DNA from: Leucaena leucocephala
Taxonomy: Eukaryota > Streptophyta > Magnoliopsida > Fabales > Fabaceae
Direction: 5' to 3'
Assembly: GCA_037074615.1 (NCBI GenBank)
Contig: CM073545.1
Coordinates: forward strand, 10,062,001-10,126,000
DNA length: 64,000 nt
Part shown: positions 1 through 10,030 of the stretch, piece by piece
Numbering within the stretch: position 1 is the first letter of the stretch
Layout: each line of letters begins with the position of its first letter
The notes under the pieces: generated by a model
Seen by the model: only the letters and a program-made list of their open reading frames with translations
Database searches by the model: none
Told to the model about the DNA's origin: nothing
Position numbers and translations under genes: made by a program

Positions 1-490
1 CAAAAATACTTGACTGAAACCATGTTTTGCTAATGGGATTTACAACTCCTATAATGGGATTTGCAACTTCAACAATGGGATTTACAACTTCAATAATGGC
101 ATTTATAACTGAAATTGCAACATATTGCTAATGAGATTTGCAACTCGTCTAACGGGATTTGCAACTTCAACAACAAAATTTGCAACTACTGCAATGACAT
201 TTACAACTGAAATTGTAATATATTGTTAATGGGATTTGCAACTCCTGTAATAACATTTGCAACTCGTTTAATGAGATTTGCAACTTAAACAATGGGATTT
301 GCAACTACTGCAATGACATTTACAATTGAAATTTTAACCTATTGCTAATGGGATTTACAATACCTGTAATGGTATTTACAACTCGTCTAATGGTATTTGC
401 AACTTGAACAATAGGGTTTGCAACTCCTGCAATGATATTTACAACTGAAATTGCAATATATTGCTAATGAGATTTGCAACTCCTATAGAA
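1..490 (+). repeat. 21-bp minisatellite, left arm
   Basis: Imperfect tandem copies of a 21-bp unit with core GGGATTTGCAACT. After every three or four units comes a longer 35-bp unit containing GAAATTGCAA and ending TATTGCTA. The long units start near 111, 209, 328 and 447, so the higher-order period is 98, then 119, then 119 bp. The array runs off the left edge of the window. Confidence 0.9.
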
Positions 491-660
491 AGAGTGACCT
501 CAGTTAAGTGGTCAATGTCATGAATGACCTCATTATGAGATTTGTAACTCCTGCAATGTTCATATGTAATGTAATTGCTGTCATGGGCATGATTATTTTT
601 TGTGAGTGACCTCAGTTAAGTGGTCAATGTCATGAATGAAATTGTACAGTTTATTATGAC
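491..660. repeat. Spacer between minisatellite arms with 36-bp direct repeat
   Basis: A 36-bp sequence beginning GAGTGACCTCAG occurs identically at 492-527 and 604-639. It flanks about 76 bp holding one more degenerate minisatellite unit. The spacer separates the two oppositely oriented arms. Confidence 0.85.
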
Positions 661-1031
661 TATATATTACAAATCCCATTGGAGATGTTGACAATACCAT
701 TATGAAAGTTGTAAATCTCATAGTGAAAGTTGCAAATCCCATTGGAGAACTTGCAAATACCCTTGTACAATTAGTTCCGACAAACATTGTGGAAGTTGCA
801 AACATCATTGGGGAAGTTATAAATCCCATTGTGAAAGTTGAAAATCTCATAGTGAAAGTTGCAAATCCCATTGGAGAACTTGCAAATACCCTTGTGCAAT
901 TAGTTCCAACAAACGTTGTGGAAGTTGCAAACACTATTGTGGAAGTTCCAAATCCCATTGGAGAACTAGCAAATACCCTTGGGAAACTTGCAAACACCCT
1001 TGTGCAAGTCGTTGCAAACACCATTGGCTAA
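661..1031 (-). repeat. 21-bp minisatellite, right arm, inverted orientation
   Basis: The same 21-bp unit as the left arm, reverse-complemented (core AGTTGCAAATCCC), with an occasional 24-bp variant containing AATTAGTTCC. A higher-order repeat of 129 bp is visible (compare 713-720 with 842-849). Because 21 is a multiple of three, the array is open on both strands: 593-1024 on minus and 702-1031 on plus give peptides with a seven-residue period, such as VANPIGELANTL on plus. I read these as by-products of the repeat, not genes. Confidence 0.85.
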
Positions 1032-1505
1032 GGTGGACAGCACAATGCGATAGCTGAGGGAAATTATGTATATAGTGATTATAAATTTAGTCATAGTCAT
1101 TACAAAGGTTAACACTACAAATGTCGTACAGGAAAATATGTTTGCCTAATGTCACCAGTTGGGCACTGGTTTAACTTCCCACAAATGAAGCATTACCAAA
1201 CTTAACATTACAAACATTTAAACATCATTTGGTCGTCATTGCACTCTTGCTTTCTGGAAGAAAGTTTAACGCAAATTCTCAACTTAAGTTAAGCTCGTGA
1301 TTAACTAGCTACCACAGTATGTTTTGTCTAAACTCTACAATGTGTTCATCATCATAGTCAAGTGTGACATTGGGCTCCCATTTAGTCAACCAAATCAGCC
1401 AAAAATTCACAAATTCTCAAACTACAGATACACAGAACTAACGTACGTCAACAAAACTGATTGATGAGTCTTTCATTTTCTAAATCATTAGATGATATAG
1501 AAGAC
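1032..1505. other. Intergenic, nothing recognised
   Basis: AT-rich DNA without a supported gene. A short open run on the minus strand near 1313-1385 looks codon-like but matches nothing I recognise. Confidence 0.6.
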
Positions 1506-1598
1506 CTGTTTGAGAAAGTTCACTAGCTTATTCACTTCAAACTTCTATTGAATTAGTTCTCCTTCATTTTGAGTCAGCTTAAGTGCTAAAGCTTCCAC
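1506..1598 (-). pseudogene. SCAB1-like actin-binding protein, isolated exon relic
   Basis: On the minus strand an acceptor-like GTGCAG precedes 31 codons reading VEALALKLTQNEGELIQ, a stop (TAG), then KFEVNKLVNFLKQ, followed by GT. This closely resembles the coiled-coil exon of plant stomatal closure-related actin-binding proteins (family form close to VEALAVQLTQREGELIQ followed by an EVKKLANFLKQ-like segment). Those proteins are about 500 residues long and bind and bundle actin. No neighbouring exon is recognisable within 1 kb on either side and the frame holds a stop, so this is a fragment, not a working gene. It has the same orientation as the RPL30 relic. The identification is from memory of the family, and 31 residues is short. 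Confidence 0.6.
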
Positions 1599-2013
1599 CT
1601 GCACATAATCGATTTTCCATACATTTCCATCCTCCAGTCAGCGAATATTTTGAATTCTGAACAGAGCAATGTAGTCAATATAATGCAACATCAAACTACC
1701 AAAATTGTGTTTAGAAGAGTAAATATTATGTTTTATAAAAAAGATGATAGCAAATACAAACTACCAAAATTGTTCCTACAGTCATTTGCCTAATCTAAAG
1801 TCTAAACGGAGGTTTGCACTATCTTGCAAAGGGATATGTGCTTCCAATAGCAAGTTAGCAAAAACTACTCAAATATTGAAGTGAAAGAAAGGACCTTGAC
1901 ACAATCCTGTATCTGAAGTTTAAAAAAGTATATTCTATGCCTATTCAAGTGCTACTAAACAGAGATATTAATCTGCAAGGTCAAAAGCATCCAATATCAA
2001 AAAGAAAGAGCGA
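1599..2013. other. Intergenic, nothing recognised
   Basis: No gene, repeat or RNA signal that I can support. Confidence 0.5.
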
Positions 2014-2022
2014 ATATCTAAT

Positions 2023-2232
2023 GGACAAAACTTAGGTCCATTTATTTACGTCCATTAAATCCAATTCTCCAATCAAATCTTAGCATATGGATTTTGTTTT
2101 AATAATTAAAACTCACATTGATAAAATTTCAAAATTTTGTTAAACCGTAGTTAATAATAAAAATCACATACGGAAATATTTGATTAGAGAATTGATCCAA
2201 TAGATTTAAGCAAATGGACCTAAGTTTTGCCC
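2023..2232. mobile_element. 210-bp MITE with 9-bp target duplication (Mutator-like size)
   Basis: Terminal inverted repeats of about 50 bp: the left end contains CAAAACTTAGGTCCATTT and the right end is its near reverse complement (AAATGGACCTAAGTTTTG). The element is flanked by an exact 9-bp direct repeat, ATATCTAAT, at 2014-2022 and 2233-2241. A 9-bp duplication is typical of Mutator-type transposons. There is no coding capacity. It lies about 90 bp beyond exon 3 of the RPL30 pseudogene, in what would be its last intron. Confidence 0.8.
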
Positions 2233-2323
2233 ATATCTAATAACTATGAAACATTCCCCAACTATCAGACACCGATGACACATTTACTTATACGAAACAA
2301 AAGCTCTTTGATGAAGAACTCAC

Positions 2324-3427
2324 TCCATTGTAGTGATGCACACCCACTTTAGCAAGCATTGCATAATACTCTATTTCTGATTTCCTTAAAGGTGGGCAAT
2401 TGTTGGCAATTATAATCAGTTTCCTGCAAAGAAGAGACAAAAATTTATCAAATTTCTAATTCTACACTGTTAGTAAATTCCATATTAATCTAGACAAGAC
2501 CAAAACACTAAAGATAACAGTTGTACCTTAGAGATTTACCAACTAGAATCTTATTTAAATTATCTTTTCAAAGTTATCAAGGAAATCAAGTCTATTCAAA
2601 TGCACAAGAAAAAAAATATTCCATAGCACTTTAAAAATCAGCTACATTAGAATTTTTTTAATGTAAAAAACTAGAAAGAGGTTTTCATTCATCAAAAGAA
2701 CTACATGAGGTTATGAGAGTTACCTATCAACCTTTCATCATTCCCCACTTCCTTACAACAAGGTTGGGATGATCAAAGAAGTAATTTCACGAGTAAACCT
2801 AGCTAAAGAGCTAGAACAAGGGTTGACTTCTCTAAAGATAAAATTCACAGGCAACTGCCAATTTCTAGCTAACAAGACTAAGCAGTAACATTAGAAATTT
2901 GACTAATGCAACATGGAATTCCTTTAAACCAGGATCTCCAAATCCCCCAAAAAGCTAAAAATCTTAGTTTACACACGGAACAATATTTAAAACCCCAATG
3001 CTACATATATCCAAATTAGAATTGATAATATTCAAGATATTTCTCAAACAAACCCATGACTTTAAAGGAACTCATGAAGCGGAAGAAAGGTAGTCAGCGA
3101 TAGAATCAAGACACCCTATAATACAACAATAACTTTAGAGTTCCTAAGGGATTTTAGAACTATTTTATAACCCAAAGTATATTTCCCACTCTTCATTACC
3201 AGAGCGAGTCTGTTGTTGATACTCTCATGGGTCTTTTTCTGTCAAAGTTAAATCATAGAAAACAATTACCTCCAGGTCAAATCAAAATTAAAAGAACAAA
3301 ATACATGAAAATGAAATGGCAAAGCTAATGCAAGAATAAATCAATAGCACTCTATGTGTTTTTTTATATACCTAACGTGCAAAGGCGTGGCAGAGAGAGA
3401 GCTTACAGTTTTCTTGGCGACAACCAT
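2324..3427 (-). pseudogene. RPL30: 60S ribosomal protein L30 pseudogene (three of four exons, broken splice junction)
   Basis: Minus strand. Exon 1 is 3407-3427 (MVVAKKT, then GTAAGC). Exon 2 is 3134-3238, after ACAG, with 35 codons from KKTHESINNRLALVMKSG to KSLRNSK. Exon 3 is 2324-2423, after TTTGCAG, reading KLIIIANNCPPLRKSEIEYY to HHYNG, then GTGAGT. This is the order and nearly the sequence of plant cytosolic L30, a component of the large ribosomal subunit of about 112 residues. Exon phases 1/2 fit. At the exon 2 end the family has lysine-glycine, but here AAAG runs straight into TTATT, so two bases are missing and joining to exon 3 shifts the frame. The last exon (NVDLGTACGKYFRV in the family) is not found in the 2.3 kb to the left edge. 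Intron structure is retained, so this is a decayed duplicate and not a retrocopy. Confidence 0.85.
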
Positions 3428-3591
3428 GGTGGAGGTTCGCTTGGATGGTGCTGGAATAAGGTCTGAGAATCTTCATTTAGTTATAACAGTCTCAAGCTTC
3501 GAGGGAGTTATGCGTTTTCCAGAATGAACTTCCCCACCTTTTCTTCATTTAGTCCAGGGGTAATTTGGTATTTGTATGCAAATTTGTAAAT

Positions 3592-3620
3592 GACAGATTG
3601 GGCCTCCTGCCCAATCTGTC
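3592..3620. promoter_or_regulatory. Perfect 12-bp inverted repeat with TGGGCC element upstream of RPL30 relic
   Basis: GACAGATTGGGC at 3592-3603 and its exact reverse complement at 3609-3620 surround a 5-bp loop, about 170 bp upstream of the RPL30 start. The left arm and loop contain TGGGCC, the core of the plant site II element common in ribosomal protein promoters. It may be a remnant of the L30 promoter; that role is inference. Confidence 0.5.
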
Positions 3621-5960
3621 CTTTTAAATATTCAGATGCCCAAATTGTCATTCTAAAATTGAAATGGGATTTTTTTTGTCTTTTTCCCATTTAAAAATAT
3701 GTTGATAAATATAAGAAATATATCTTATATTTAGGATCAAGATCAACTCTCCAATTAGGTTCTCTATATTGAGGACCGGAGGAGTATATTCTAAAGTTTC
3801 TTAAACTAACAAAACATAGTTACATAATTATGAGTCCTATTCTTCTATCCTGTTAGAGGACGTAGTGCTTGATCGGTGCCATATATGTACTTCCTCCCGG
3901 CTCGTATATACTGGGCGTATATTCTTAAAGATGTTATTGGTCTTAAAAGACATTTTAATTTGATAACTTTAAAGAATATTAATTTTTTCTATATATATAG
4001 GCCATATTTAATAAAGGTTGTGTAAGAGGGTAAAAAACTAAAAATTAATATAATGTTAGAATTTAATAAAGATAATATTAGAAATCACTTAAATTTTATA
4101 TTTTTAATTATTTTTTTTATTGATACGCTGTGGATTAGTTAAAAATGACATGTTTGATGTCTATTTTTCTATCTCTCTCCCCTCTATTTGAGGGGAAGAA
4201 GATTTAGTTATTTAATTAAACAATTTTTTTCTTTTGTTTCTTTCTATTCTTTAGGTTTTTTTATTGTAGTTTGATTTTCTGACTTTAAAAAAATATTTTT
4301 CATCTAATTAAATTAGAACATGTGACTTTAAAATTCAAAATGATCCAATGATATCTATCATAAGATTTAGTTATACAATAAGTAATACATGAAAACTACT
4401 TTTTGTTTTTAATTTGATTAGAAACAAATAACATAGTAATTCTCTACAACTTTAAATAAAGTTTACTTTTAAATTTAGTAGTAGTAACTTTTGCTCTTGA
4501 GATGCTAATATAGAATCGATCTAGTAATATAAAATTTTATTAGATTTTTCTAGGTCTTAAATTTGATTTGATTTTTAGAGAAAACAGTAATACTTTTTAG
4601 TAGATAGTATTAAAAAAAACTTTTGCTTTTGAGATATTACGTTCGATATTTTACATCCACTCACACGTAAAGCACTCTGCGATGGACTACATAAATTTGG
4701 ACCATTCAAGATTTTTTATTTATGTTATTAATCTCTTTTTTCTTCAATAATTGAATTAAATATTGTGATTTAATTTTAAGATTTGATTTGATTTATTTTG
4801 TATTTCTATATCATTTTAGAGATATTTTATCACATTATTGTAGTATTATTAGACATCTTTATGATTATTTGTGTCATTAAGTGCTTATTTTGAATTAGTT
4901 AATATGGGCAAAATTTTCATATTTTAGATTAATTGTGATTATTGGATTTTAGGACAATTGATGCTACATTATTTTAAGGGAAAACTAATCCCAAGTCCTT
5001 ATAGTTTGACCCAATTTTAAGTAGGTCCTTAAAGTTTTTTTCTATTGAGTCCCTATACTTTCTTCTGTTATAGCCTTTGATCCCTGCCGTCAAAGTCTGT
5101 TAATTTCAGAGTTAACAGTGTTACTAAATGCTGAGATGAGATGGTAAGATTACTAGGCTCTGACTTTGTAATTCGCATTCTAAAATCGCCACATAGACAT
5201 AAGAAAAACAACCAGAAGCATCTGAAAGCGGTGAAGGAGAAGAGCCAAATCCTTACAAGGCATATATTTGAGGCTTGTGATGTTATCTAAAAATTAAAAA
5301 GTGCCTCAAAAATAATTGTTGGTCAAAAGCTTATTTTCAGCTGAAAGTATAAGGAACTAAGTGATAAAATAATTATTAAAATTATTTAAAGGCCTATAAA
5401 AATTAAGAAAAAATCATGATATGTGAAGTTTGGGGATTTAGAAACTTATGGAAAAGTTTAATTCCCTAAAAGAGGTATAAATATTTTTTAAAGCTATTTT
5501 TATATATTAATGCCCTATTTTCTTCTAAAAAAAAATTAGAAGTTTTCGTTTGAAAAATGTTTTTATAAGCTCAGTGTTTGTGTTGAAAATCTAAATTGGT
5601 CCATTTACTGTGAGATTTTTCCTTGTGCTGGAAATATAAATGCAAACAAAATTCTTTTAAGAATCAAATTTTGAAGCTAAGTCGATATGTTTCATCTAGG
5701 TGATAATGCTTTTCCACGAGTTTAGGCAAGAGAAACATGAACTAGATAAAGCAACTGGGCTGAAACTCATAGCAGCGTGGGAGACGAAGGCGGAGAGGAA
5801 GAAGAGGCAACGTGATGGCGGTGCAGTGTGGAGGAGGAGGGGCGACGACATGGAGGAAGGACGAAAGGGGGCGATGATATGGTGGCGAAATGGGTCTCAT
5901 ACGATAAGAGATGGCGCTTTTTACCGTCTTTTCCAACAAAAATAGAGTGACCCCTATCAG
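3621..5960. other. AT-rich intergenic DNA with MITE-end fragments
   Basis: No gene seen. A Stowaway-like right end (GGACCGGAGGAGTA) lies near 3771-3786 and a left-end-like TACTTCCTCCCGG near 3888, but I cannot pair either with a partner. At 4985-5130 there is repeat-like DNA of the 'CCTTATAGTTT' type also seen around 8.9-9.3 kb and in the resistance-gene introns. An 81-codon reading frame at 5700-5945 has no recognisable domain and sits on a small GC-rich patch. Confidence 0.5.
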
Positions 5961-6735
5961 ATTAAGTGACTGTTTAGATTTCACCCAAATTGTAATTTTA
6001 AAAAAGCTTCTAACCCAAATATTAATTTGAGAAAATTTTAAAACAAATAGCCATATTTGTCCTGGACTAAACTATGGTTTTGGATAAGCTACTGAGAATA
6101 GTTTCAGAAACAGTAAAAGAACTTATGGACTACCCAATTACCATTTTATCCCTATTTTTTTCCACTCTCTCTCCTCTTTTCCATCCGACGTCGCCCATCC
6201 AGCTTGCCATCGCGTGGATCTTCTTCCTCACTTTCGTCCAGATCGCCGTGGCAAAGGAAGAAGAGGTCCGTTGCTCAAGCCGTCCGCCATCCTCACGGAA
6301 CTCTGGTCTGACAACCTTCCGTTTCTGTCGTGATTCTGGTCTGACACCCTTCCTCAGTCGTTGGAGTTGCTCCGCCGCTAGAGTCGTAGGAGTCGACAAC
6401 CCTTCCTCAGTCATCACCAATAGAGGTGGGGTTGTGCTCGTTGGTCTTGGTCGCCGGTAGAGGTCGGTGGTTCCGTTTATGGCTCTGTCGGTGGAGAGAA
6501 CAGGAGAGAGGGAAAAAAAAAAGGAAAAAAATAGAATTTCTTTTTGATAAAATCATACCCTTTCTGGTAATTTACCAATAACAAAAGTTCTCCTGGTAAT
6601 AACTATCTAAATACTTATTTATTCAAAATAACTTTTTTTATAAGCTCTTCTCTATAAACTTTTTCTTAAAAGCTATCCAAAAGCCAATTTTTTTATAAGT
6701 CTTTTTTCAAAAGTCTATCCAAATATGTCCTAAAA
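5961..6735. repeat. Possible non-autonomous transposon with GC-rich core
   Basis: A GC-rich block (about 6180-6480) sits inside AT-rich sequence with repetitive edges; the right edge ends in TCTATCCAAATATGTCC near 6730. Reading frames of 128 codons (plus) and 96 codons (minus) cross the core but have no domain I know. I could not define matching terminal repeats, so both the limits and the class are tentative. Confidence 0.25.
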
Positions 6736-7027
6736 ATTAGATTATTAGCTATTTTTTGGTTGATAGAGTTGATGTGAGCTAGCATATTCTAGGAGTATAT
6801 AAGAATTCCAGAACAATAATGTCATGTCATATGCCAACTCAATTTTTTAGTCAAATTAGAGTTAACTCAGTACTTAACAACCAAAACTAAACTGAACATT
6901 ATGTTACATTTAGATGAGATTATACTATTTTAATAATTTTAAGGGTAAAATATATCATAAATTACTTTAAGATACTAGATTTACTTAAAAAAATAATTCA
7001 GAACGTTGGGCGTATTTTAATATAAGA

Positions 7028-7205
7028 TTTGGTTTCATATTTTATTGATCCTTTGTTGTGTCATCGAAGGGTTACATTTCAATTATTCACAGCTTCATTG
7101 GCACGTCATCCTGCATCAAGTCATCAATGCTTTTAGAATTTCTAATTCAAGCGAACAAAGAAAAACGCAGGTCATGAACTTTGACCAAATAAAACTATTT
7201 TGAAT
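7028..7205. repeat. Direct repeat, copy 1 (about 175 bp)
   Basis: Nearly the same sequence occurs at 7797-7976: both begin TCATATTTTATTGATCC, pass through GCTTCATTGGCACGTCAT and end with a GGTCATGAA...TTTGACCAAA segment. The copies are about 769 bp apart and differ at scattered bases. They lie upstream of the resistance gene. Confidence 0.8.
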
Positions 7206-7796
7206 TCGTGAACGAAGTTTGATTGAAAGGCGGCCCAATGAAGTCTCTCTAATATTAAAGTTTTAAATAATCTTTTAGAGTGGACTTTGTGAAATCCGGT
7301 CTAAAAACTTATAAATATTAATTTTTTTAAAAATTATTATTTTTAGTACTTTCTAAATTAGTTGTAAAAATATTTGACCTAGAAAGTATATTTTTTTGAC
7401 CTAGTACATAGATAACCAATATAAAACATATTTTAGACCTTATGTATACGGGATTGGACTAAAAAGTATAAAATATTTATAAAAGTATTACCAGTTATAC
7501 TTTTTAAATCTTATCTTCCATAACCGCCAGTCTAGAAAAGATGGTCTAAACCAGATTTTTTTTACTAGTGATATTATACAACTTATTAGAATATTAGACT
7601 CGAAATGTATGCTTGAGTTGTATGTAACATGATTATTAGGTAAGATTTATATAAGTAGTTAATACCATTAATCATGCAAAACAATAATTCCTTTTTAGTT
7701 TTGTAAATTTCAAAACATAAAATCTAACTTAAAAGTAAAAGTATGTAGATATGGATGTTTTTCAATTATTATTCCAAGTCAAGTGCAGAAAAAGTT

Positions 7797-7976
7797 TCAG
7801 TTTTCATATTTTATTGATCCTTTGTTGCGTCATCGAATGATACATTTCAATTATTCCAGCTTCATTGGCACGTCATTCAGCGTCGAGTCATCAATGCTTT
7901 CAGATTTTCTAAGTCAAGCGAACGAAGAAAAACATAGGTCATGAAATTTTGACCAAAAAGAAAAAATTATTTTTAA
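7797..7976. repeat. Direct repeat, copy 2 (about 175 bp)
   Basis: Second copy of the sequence at 7028-7205. The AT-rich DNA between the copies (7206-7796) and the 500 bases after this one (7977-8476) hold no gene that I can support. Confidence 0.8.
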
Positions 7977-8481
7977 TATTTTAAGCTTATATCAAGATTT
8001 AAATTTAGATGGGAGTAAATTGATTTGATGACAAGTGAAAAAGTATAGGATGTTAATTGTTTCACGTAACGTTATCAATGAATACTTTTTCACTTGTTAA
8101 ATACTTCATTTTATATTATCAATGAATACTCGTCTATTTGTCAATAAGAGTAAAGTTAATAGTATCTTTTAAAATTATAATCTCCCACCCACAATTCTTT
8201 TGGGACTTGATAATAGTTTAAATTTTTTTTAAAATTTTTAAATAATAAATTATCTTATATTAGACTTGAGAGTAATTTTTTTTTCAAAATTTATTATATT
8301 TTAAAATGATTAATTTCCTTTCATATGCGTGTCCACATACTTCGAGTTAATTGGTAATGGAAGAAAGATGTCTTGACAAAACATTTATACTTGTTCGGTG
8401 GGATTCCAATGTTTTTCGTAGACTCGCATAAGACCAACCATGCTTTTATGTTTTTCCAAATTACTAAGGAAGTTTTGCCTT

Positions 8482-8545
8482 GAGGAACACGGCAACGTGG
8501 TTGAAACGTGCAAAGACTTGACCTGACTTCGATGATTTCTTTCTT
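8482..8545. repeat. Resistance-gene 5' flank, block A (also at 16222-16290)
   Basis: GAGGAACACGGCAACGTGG and the following bases up to about 8545 recur with few changes directly downstream of the resistance gene from 16222. This marks a duplicated flank. Confidence 0.75.
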
Positions 8546-9468
8546 ATATTTATAAAATAATCAATATTATAGAAAATAAATAAAAATAAAAAATATCCTT
8601 CTGTATGTCAATCTTGGAGTGTTGCCTACTTTGCCTTTTTCCCCTTTCTATAAATTTGTGGTAGACCTAAGAGTTCATCTTATAAAGTTGCAACTCAAAG
8701 GTAGCTTTCAACATTATTCTATCCATAAGGTTCTCACGTTCTTCCTTGCTCTTCTTTTATATTTATTCAATGAAATGAATAACTTTGTTATTTCTGTTTA
8801 TTTTTACTTATGTGTGAAAAATTATTTGCCATCTGTGAAAGTTTCCTTGAGCATATTCAAGGACAAGAAAGAATATAGGAAAAATTAACTCATTAGTTCT
8901 TATAGTTTCATATGTTTTTTAATTAGGTTCTTATAGTTTTTTTTTCTTTTAATTGGATCCTTATAGTTTTTTCAATTATAGACAATAGTTCATATGCTCA
9001 TAATTTATTAATTAGGGCTAATACGGATACTGATTAAGAGACATGTAAATTGCCACAAAATATAAAATAAAAGTTTATAAATATAAAATGTTGGAATAAA
9101 TTTATTTATGATCAACATAAAAAGAAAAAATTACTATGCATCTATATATAATATATAATATGGTTGATTTTAATTTTATTTAAATCCATATGACAAAATT
9201 AATCTAAATGTATGTTATGTGAGAACTATATGTCATCAGCTACTAACGTCATTTCACTTATAAAATAACAAATTATAAGTATAGGGACTAACACTCGATT
9301 GAGGAAAATATAATAAGAACCTAATTATAATTAAGAAAAAATTACCTTAATTAAAAATGATATAAAATTATAGGCACTTGCATATTAATCTTCCCAAGAA
9401 TATATACAAAGTTTATAATTAAATTTGATATAAGCATGAAGCGTGAATCTTGCGAGTTTCGAGTATCA
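8546..9468. other. About 0.9 kb present upstream but absent from the downstream flank copy; contains a MITE-like repeat
   Basis: Blocks A and B of the flank are adjacent at 16222-16424 but here are separated by this segment, so it looks like an insertion or a deletion in the other copy. Its right half, about 8885-9345, has repeat-like ends (ATTAGTTCTTATAGTTT on the left, ATAAGAACCTAATTAT on the right) of the kind seen in MITEs. The left half has a TATA-like TCTATAAATT near 8647 and an 89-codon reading frame (8619-8888) with a hydrophobic stretch but no known domain; I do not call it a gene. Confidence 0.5.
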
Positions 9469-9591
9469 TATTTTCTTCAATGAAATGGATATAACATCGT
9501 TTTGCCTTGGAACTATGCACCGTTTGTTCATCATGCATTTTGGAATCATGACTTTATTTGAATCTGTTCAAGAGAATATGTTCTATCTAAC
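9469..9591. repeat. Resistance-gene 5' flank, block B (also at 16302-16424)
   Basis: ATTTTCTTCAATGAAATGG through GAGAATATGTTCTATCTAA matches 16302-16424 with scattered differences. In this copy it leads directly into the TATA region of the resistance gene. Confidence 0.8.
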
Positions 9592-9606
9592 AGGTTTGCT
9601 TTGAAA

Positions 9607-9614
9607 TATAAATA
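9607..9614 (+). promoter_or_regulatory. Probable TATA box of the TNL gene
   Basis: TATAAATA followed by a pyrimidine-rich stretch with many TTC motifs about 30-50 bases downstream. It is the only good TATA box between the flank repeat and the start codon. It would place the transcript start near 9640 and give a leader of about 390 bases. Confidence 0.5.
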
Positions 9615-9736
9615 GCGGGCGAAGAATATTTACAAAAATCGGTTCACTATCTTCCTCTTCAATATCCCGTATACCAATTGCTACACTGTTTGTTGAACTT
9701 CCTATTTTATTGTTCTTTTTTTTTTCTCTTTACTAC

Positions 9737-9968
9737 TACTACTTTCGATTCTTAATATAAGAGCTGAATAACTAATTTACGAATATTAAAGAAATTAGTT
9801 AAGTTAGTTATTTGTAATAAATTTGTCTTAGTTTCCCAAAGATATCATATTTAATCATGTGTATTAGAACTATTCTTTGATTGGGAGCCACCTTAATATA
9901 TACAATCAATAGAATGTTTTGGACAAAAATGAATTTTTGAGCTCTTTATATTAGGATCGGAGGCAGTA
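9737..9968. mobile_element. Stowaway-like MITE in the 5' leader of the TNL gene
   Basis: The left end TACTACTTTCGATTCTTAAT and the right end (reverse complement TACTGCCTCCGATCCTAATA) are imperfect inverted repeats that begin and end with TA, as in Stowaway/mariner MITEs. It ends 62 bases before the preferred ATG at 10031 and lies downstream of the TATA box, so it should be part of the transcript or of a leader intron. Related copies lie at 14967-15240 and, as a fragment, in intron 1. Confidence 0.75.
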
Positions 9969-10030
9969 TTTTCTGGGTGCTGATGGTTATATTTATACTT
10001 TGAATGGTTCAGTTGCATTATATTCTTGCA

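Noticed and set aside
593..1031. Two overlapping reading frames (143 aa minus, 109 aa plus) with periodic sequence
   Set aside because: Both follow from the 21-bp minisatellite, whose period is a multiple of three; there is no start context, domain or codon bias to support a protein.
1313..1385. Minus-strand codon run containing WEPNVTLDYDDEHIVEF
   Set aside because: Looks protein-like but I cannot connect it to a family and it has no clear splice borders.
5700..6460. Reading frames of 80-128 codons on both strands
   Set aside because: Overlapping frames on opposite strands over a GC-rich patch, without domains; most likely chance.
8619..8888. 89-codon plus-strand frame with a hydrophobic stretch
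   Set aside because: No homology recognised, no conserved context, and it lies in a segment absent from the duplicated flank.
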